A DNA stretch of 64,000 nucleotides from Lepidostoma basale (lineage: Eukaryota > Arthropoda > Insecta > Trichoptera > Lepidostomatidae). Within the stretch, counting starts at the first letter, position 1. Each line of letters starts with the position of its first letter. Both the position numbers and the translations under genes were made by a program. Location: NCBI GenBank assembly GCA_022606425.2, contig JAHDVF020000578.1, positions 744,001 to 808,000 of the forward strand, given 5' to 3'. Below the pieces are notes generated by a model, which searched no databases, was not told the DNA's origin, and was given only the letters and a program-made list of their open reading frames with translations. Below, one piece after another: positions 62,069-64,000 of this stretch.

Positions 62069-62401
62069 ACAAAACATATTGCTGCCAACCGTGAAAATCT
62101 ATGCAATTACTGATAGTTTATATATAGATTGATACATTGTTTCAAATCTTATCACACCTTCAATAATTTTGCTTATCGCATATATAATAATGCGAATGTT
62201 CTCCTTTCCACAGTGTTCATATGTGTTTAACAAATAAAAATAAAGTATTTTTAATCCATTTTATTTATAAGTAATTTTTTAACCAAATAAATCTAACTAT
62301 GAAAAATATTATAATGCATCTCATCAATATGGAATAGTTAAATACAATATATAATTTTTTTATATAAAACAAAATTTACCCACAACTCAATTAAAAACTT
62401 T

Positions 62402-62890
62402 ATGATAACTAACTAACTAACTTACCATCACGCCGTCTCCCCGGAGGGATAGGCAGAAAGAATGGAACGCCACACTGTTCTGTCCTGACATACGTCTCTC
62501 GCTTCCTCTACATTCATACATCTTGTCATGCACGCACGTCGATTTTTCCGACTCCTCACGTGACCGACATTCAATATTTGATTGATTTGATCGTGCCACG
62601 TTTTTCTCGGCCTTCCTCTATTTCTAGCTCCGTTCACGCCGTTTACATATACCTTCTTTACCATTCTGTCTTCACTCATTCTTTCCATGTGTCCAAACCA
62701 TCTTAATGACCCTTTCCTTATTTTGTTCATAACACTTTCATTCGCACCACATTCACTTCTTATACTTGCATTTGTCACTCTATCATAAACAGATTTGCCA
62801 CACATTCGTCTTAGAGATCTCATTTCTACTGCATTTATTCTACTTTCATCCTTCTTTTGCCAGTTCCATGCTTCACTTCCATACATAATC
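62402..62890 (-). mobile_element. LINE-B, longest intact tail frame (154 codons)
   Basis: Minus strand, open from 62892 to 62428: 'YGSEAWNWQKKDESRINAVE' near residue 4, 'MRSLRRMCGKSVYDRVTNAS', 'GSLRWFGHMERM' near 68, 'NRGRPRKTWHDQINQIL' near 95, 'RRACMTRCMNVEEARDVCQD' near 120, and 'SILSAYPSGETA' at the end. Then TGATGGTAAG and GTTA repeats. Its 5' end abuts a hammerhead-like fold-back. The reverse transcriptase core is absent, so it encodes only the tail. Confidence 0.9.
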
Positions 62891-63060
62891 AAATTATTTT
62901 ACTGAAATCTCTTGATGGAAATTCATTTTAAATAATAATTAAATAAAACGATGTTTTTTTAACTACTACCACTTTTGTCTTTATTTCGACAGCTGTCGAA
63001 ATAAAGACAAAAGTGGAAGTAGTTAAAAAACATCGTTTTATTTAATTATTATTTAAAAAC
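62885..63060. repeat. near-perfect palindrome, apex deleted
   Basis: AAACGATGTTTTTTTAACTA, then CACTTTTGTCTTTATTTCGACAG, meets its mirror CTGTCGAAATAAAGACAAAA at 62991-62992. These are the arms of the 2237-2476 element type with the hammerhead-like centre gone. Confidence 0.85.
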
Positions 63061-63915
63061 TTTATGCGAATTAGAAATAAGTTTTTTTACGTTGTTTAAG
63101 TATGTTATTATTAATAATTGTATTTAAGTAATAAAACTAATTCTTACCTTCAGAAAAACACTCGAAGTTTTTAATAAAATCCATCAAGTTATAGTACAAA
63201 TTTTACACAATTACGATCCTTCTAAAATATTCACACTTTTAAAATACTTCCATTAACAAAATTTTCAAAACACAACTCGTTAAAGTTTCCAGCTACGAAC
63301 TAATCAAATTATTTCCACAACACAACCCACTAAAGTGAATTAATAGTAAAACACATTATTTCATTCATAGCCGAACTAGATATTTTATAATACAACAGGA
63401 CCGTAGTACCCACGTACGCGAGTGCACTAAAATGCACTCACATGGACACAAATTTCACAAAATATCAATGAAAACATGAAGGATACAAGTACAAATTTTG
63501 ATCCAGCGCTTTATTGGGATGTTCTTGATAAAGTGTGATGTTTTTTTCATTTATTTCGGTGTAATATTTTGTGTTATTGTGACGCGGATTGTCAGTTGGT
63601 TTCAGGAAGGGGCGAACCGTCAGGCACCTGCCTGCTCGCGGTCACAGGGTGTACTAATCAGTAATCGTTGCCTGGTGTACGGAGGCTGTAGTCCACCCCC
63701 TGTTCTCCGCCCCCATCTCCTCCTAAGGGGAGGGTCCCCCTAAAGATACACGAGGTACCGCGGCAGGGCTGAGCGATATAATATTTACCAAAACCATAAA
63801 AAAAAACTCACAAACTAAGGACAACATTTAATAAAAATTTCACATGTGCCGATTGCTAATGAGTCTGTATTTTAAGTTATATATTATATTCTTGGAAATT
63901 ACGTTTAACTCCAAA
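63061..63915. other. unassigned, with one GC-rich block
   Basis: 63580-63770 is strongly GC-rich (GGTACCGCGGCAGGGCTGAG, CTCCTCCTAAGGGGAGG) against AT-rich flanks. I do not recognise it. The short frame at 63498-63743 has a hydrophobic start but no domain. Confidence 0.35.
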
Positions 63916-63917
63916 GA

Positions 63918-64000
63918 ATGAAGACGTCCGTTTTCAAAAAGTTTTATTATATAATTGTTTATTAGAATGACATGCTTCACCTTGTATATACATTATTAGA
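63918..64000. repeat. MITE-1 left arm, cut by window end
   Basis: AATGAAGACGTCCGTTTTC, AGTTTTATTATATAATTG, AATGACATGCTTCACC. Confidence 0.75.

Overview
The window is AT-rich animal DNA, most likely from an insect. I infer this from the types of mobile element present and cannot name the order. I found no convincing host exon, no functional tRNA or rRNA gene, no CRISPR and no bacterial-style gene. Nearly all of it is a graveyard of mobile elements. Long open frames are either tails of non-LTR retrotransposon (LINE) reverse transcriptases, remnants of DNA transposases, or chance and antisense frames.

The largest component is 3' (C-terminal) stubs of several LINE families. I use working names. 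LINE-B is RTE-like, has about 30 pieces, and carries the tail motif 'RPRKTWHDQIN...RRACMTRCMNVEEA...SAYPSGE'; its 3' end is (GTTA)n in one subfamily and (GTT)n in another. LINE-A carries 'GKTLRDRVRN...RWSRxRRRYW...GRPPKRW' and ends in (GAA)n. LINE-C carries 'RAMERAMLGISLRDRVRN...LKWQWAGHVAR'. LINE-D and LINE-H are Jockey-like. Families E, F, G, I and J are represented by fewer fragments. DNA elements include two hAT-type elements with 8-bp target duplications, TTAA-ended piggyBac-like MITEs, a 157-bp Harbinger-like MITE, and internally deleted mariner and Tc1-type copies. There are also tRNA-derived SINEs, a pair of LTRs, a 22-bp minisatellite and a (TA)n tract.

The most interesting layer is a set of palindromic or fold-back repeats whose arms carry modules resembling hammerhead ribozymes. 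In the best example (54331-54571) each arm holds an intact CUGAUGA core, a stem II, GAAA, a short palindromic or near-palindromic stem III, a GUU cleavage triplet and a 7-bp stem I. Penelope-like retroelements are known to carry small hammerheads that lack a stable stem III and cleave as dimers. These fold-backs, including the commonest one here (called MITE-1, about 18 pieces), may be their non-autonomous derivatives. No Penelope reverse transcriptase or GIY-YIG gene is visible in the window.

Layout: 1-9.7 kb holds LINE stubs, MITE-1 copies and a target-duplicated hammerhead-like element. 9.7-10.7 kb is a LINE-B copy broken by two other LINEs. 10.8-11.1 kb is the minisatellite and 11.3-12.5 kb a hAT. 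13-18 kb has LINEs and a mariner. 19-20.3 kb has the LTR pair. 21-23.5 kb holds an inverted pair around a TTAA MITE. 24-32 kb has nested LINEs and a SINE. 33-36 kb has the Tc1-type relic and the second hAT MITE. 38-45 kb has fold-backs with LINE insertions. 45-54 kb has more LINEs and the Harbinger-like MITE. 54-57 kb holds the best ribozyme-like fold-back and a LINE nest. 57-64 kb has a LINE, (TA)n, a mariner relic and fold-backs. The lower-repeat islands between these are the likeliest ancestral host sequence, probably intergenic or intronic.
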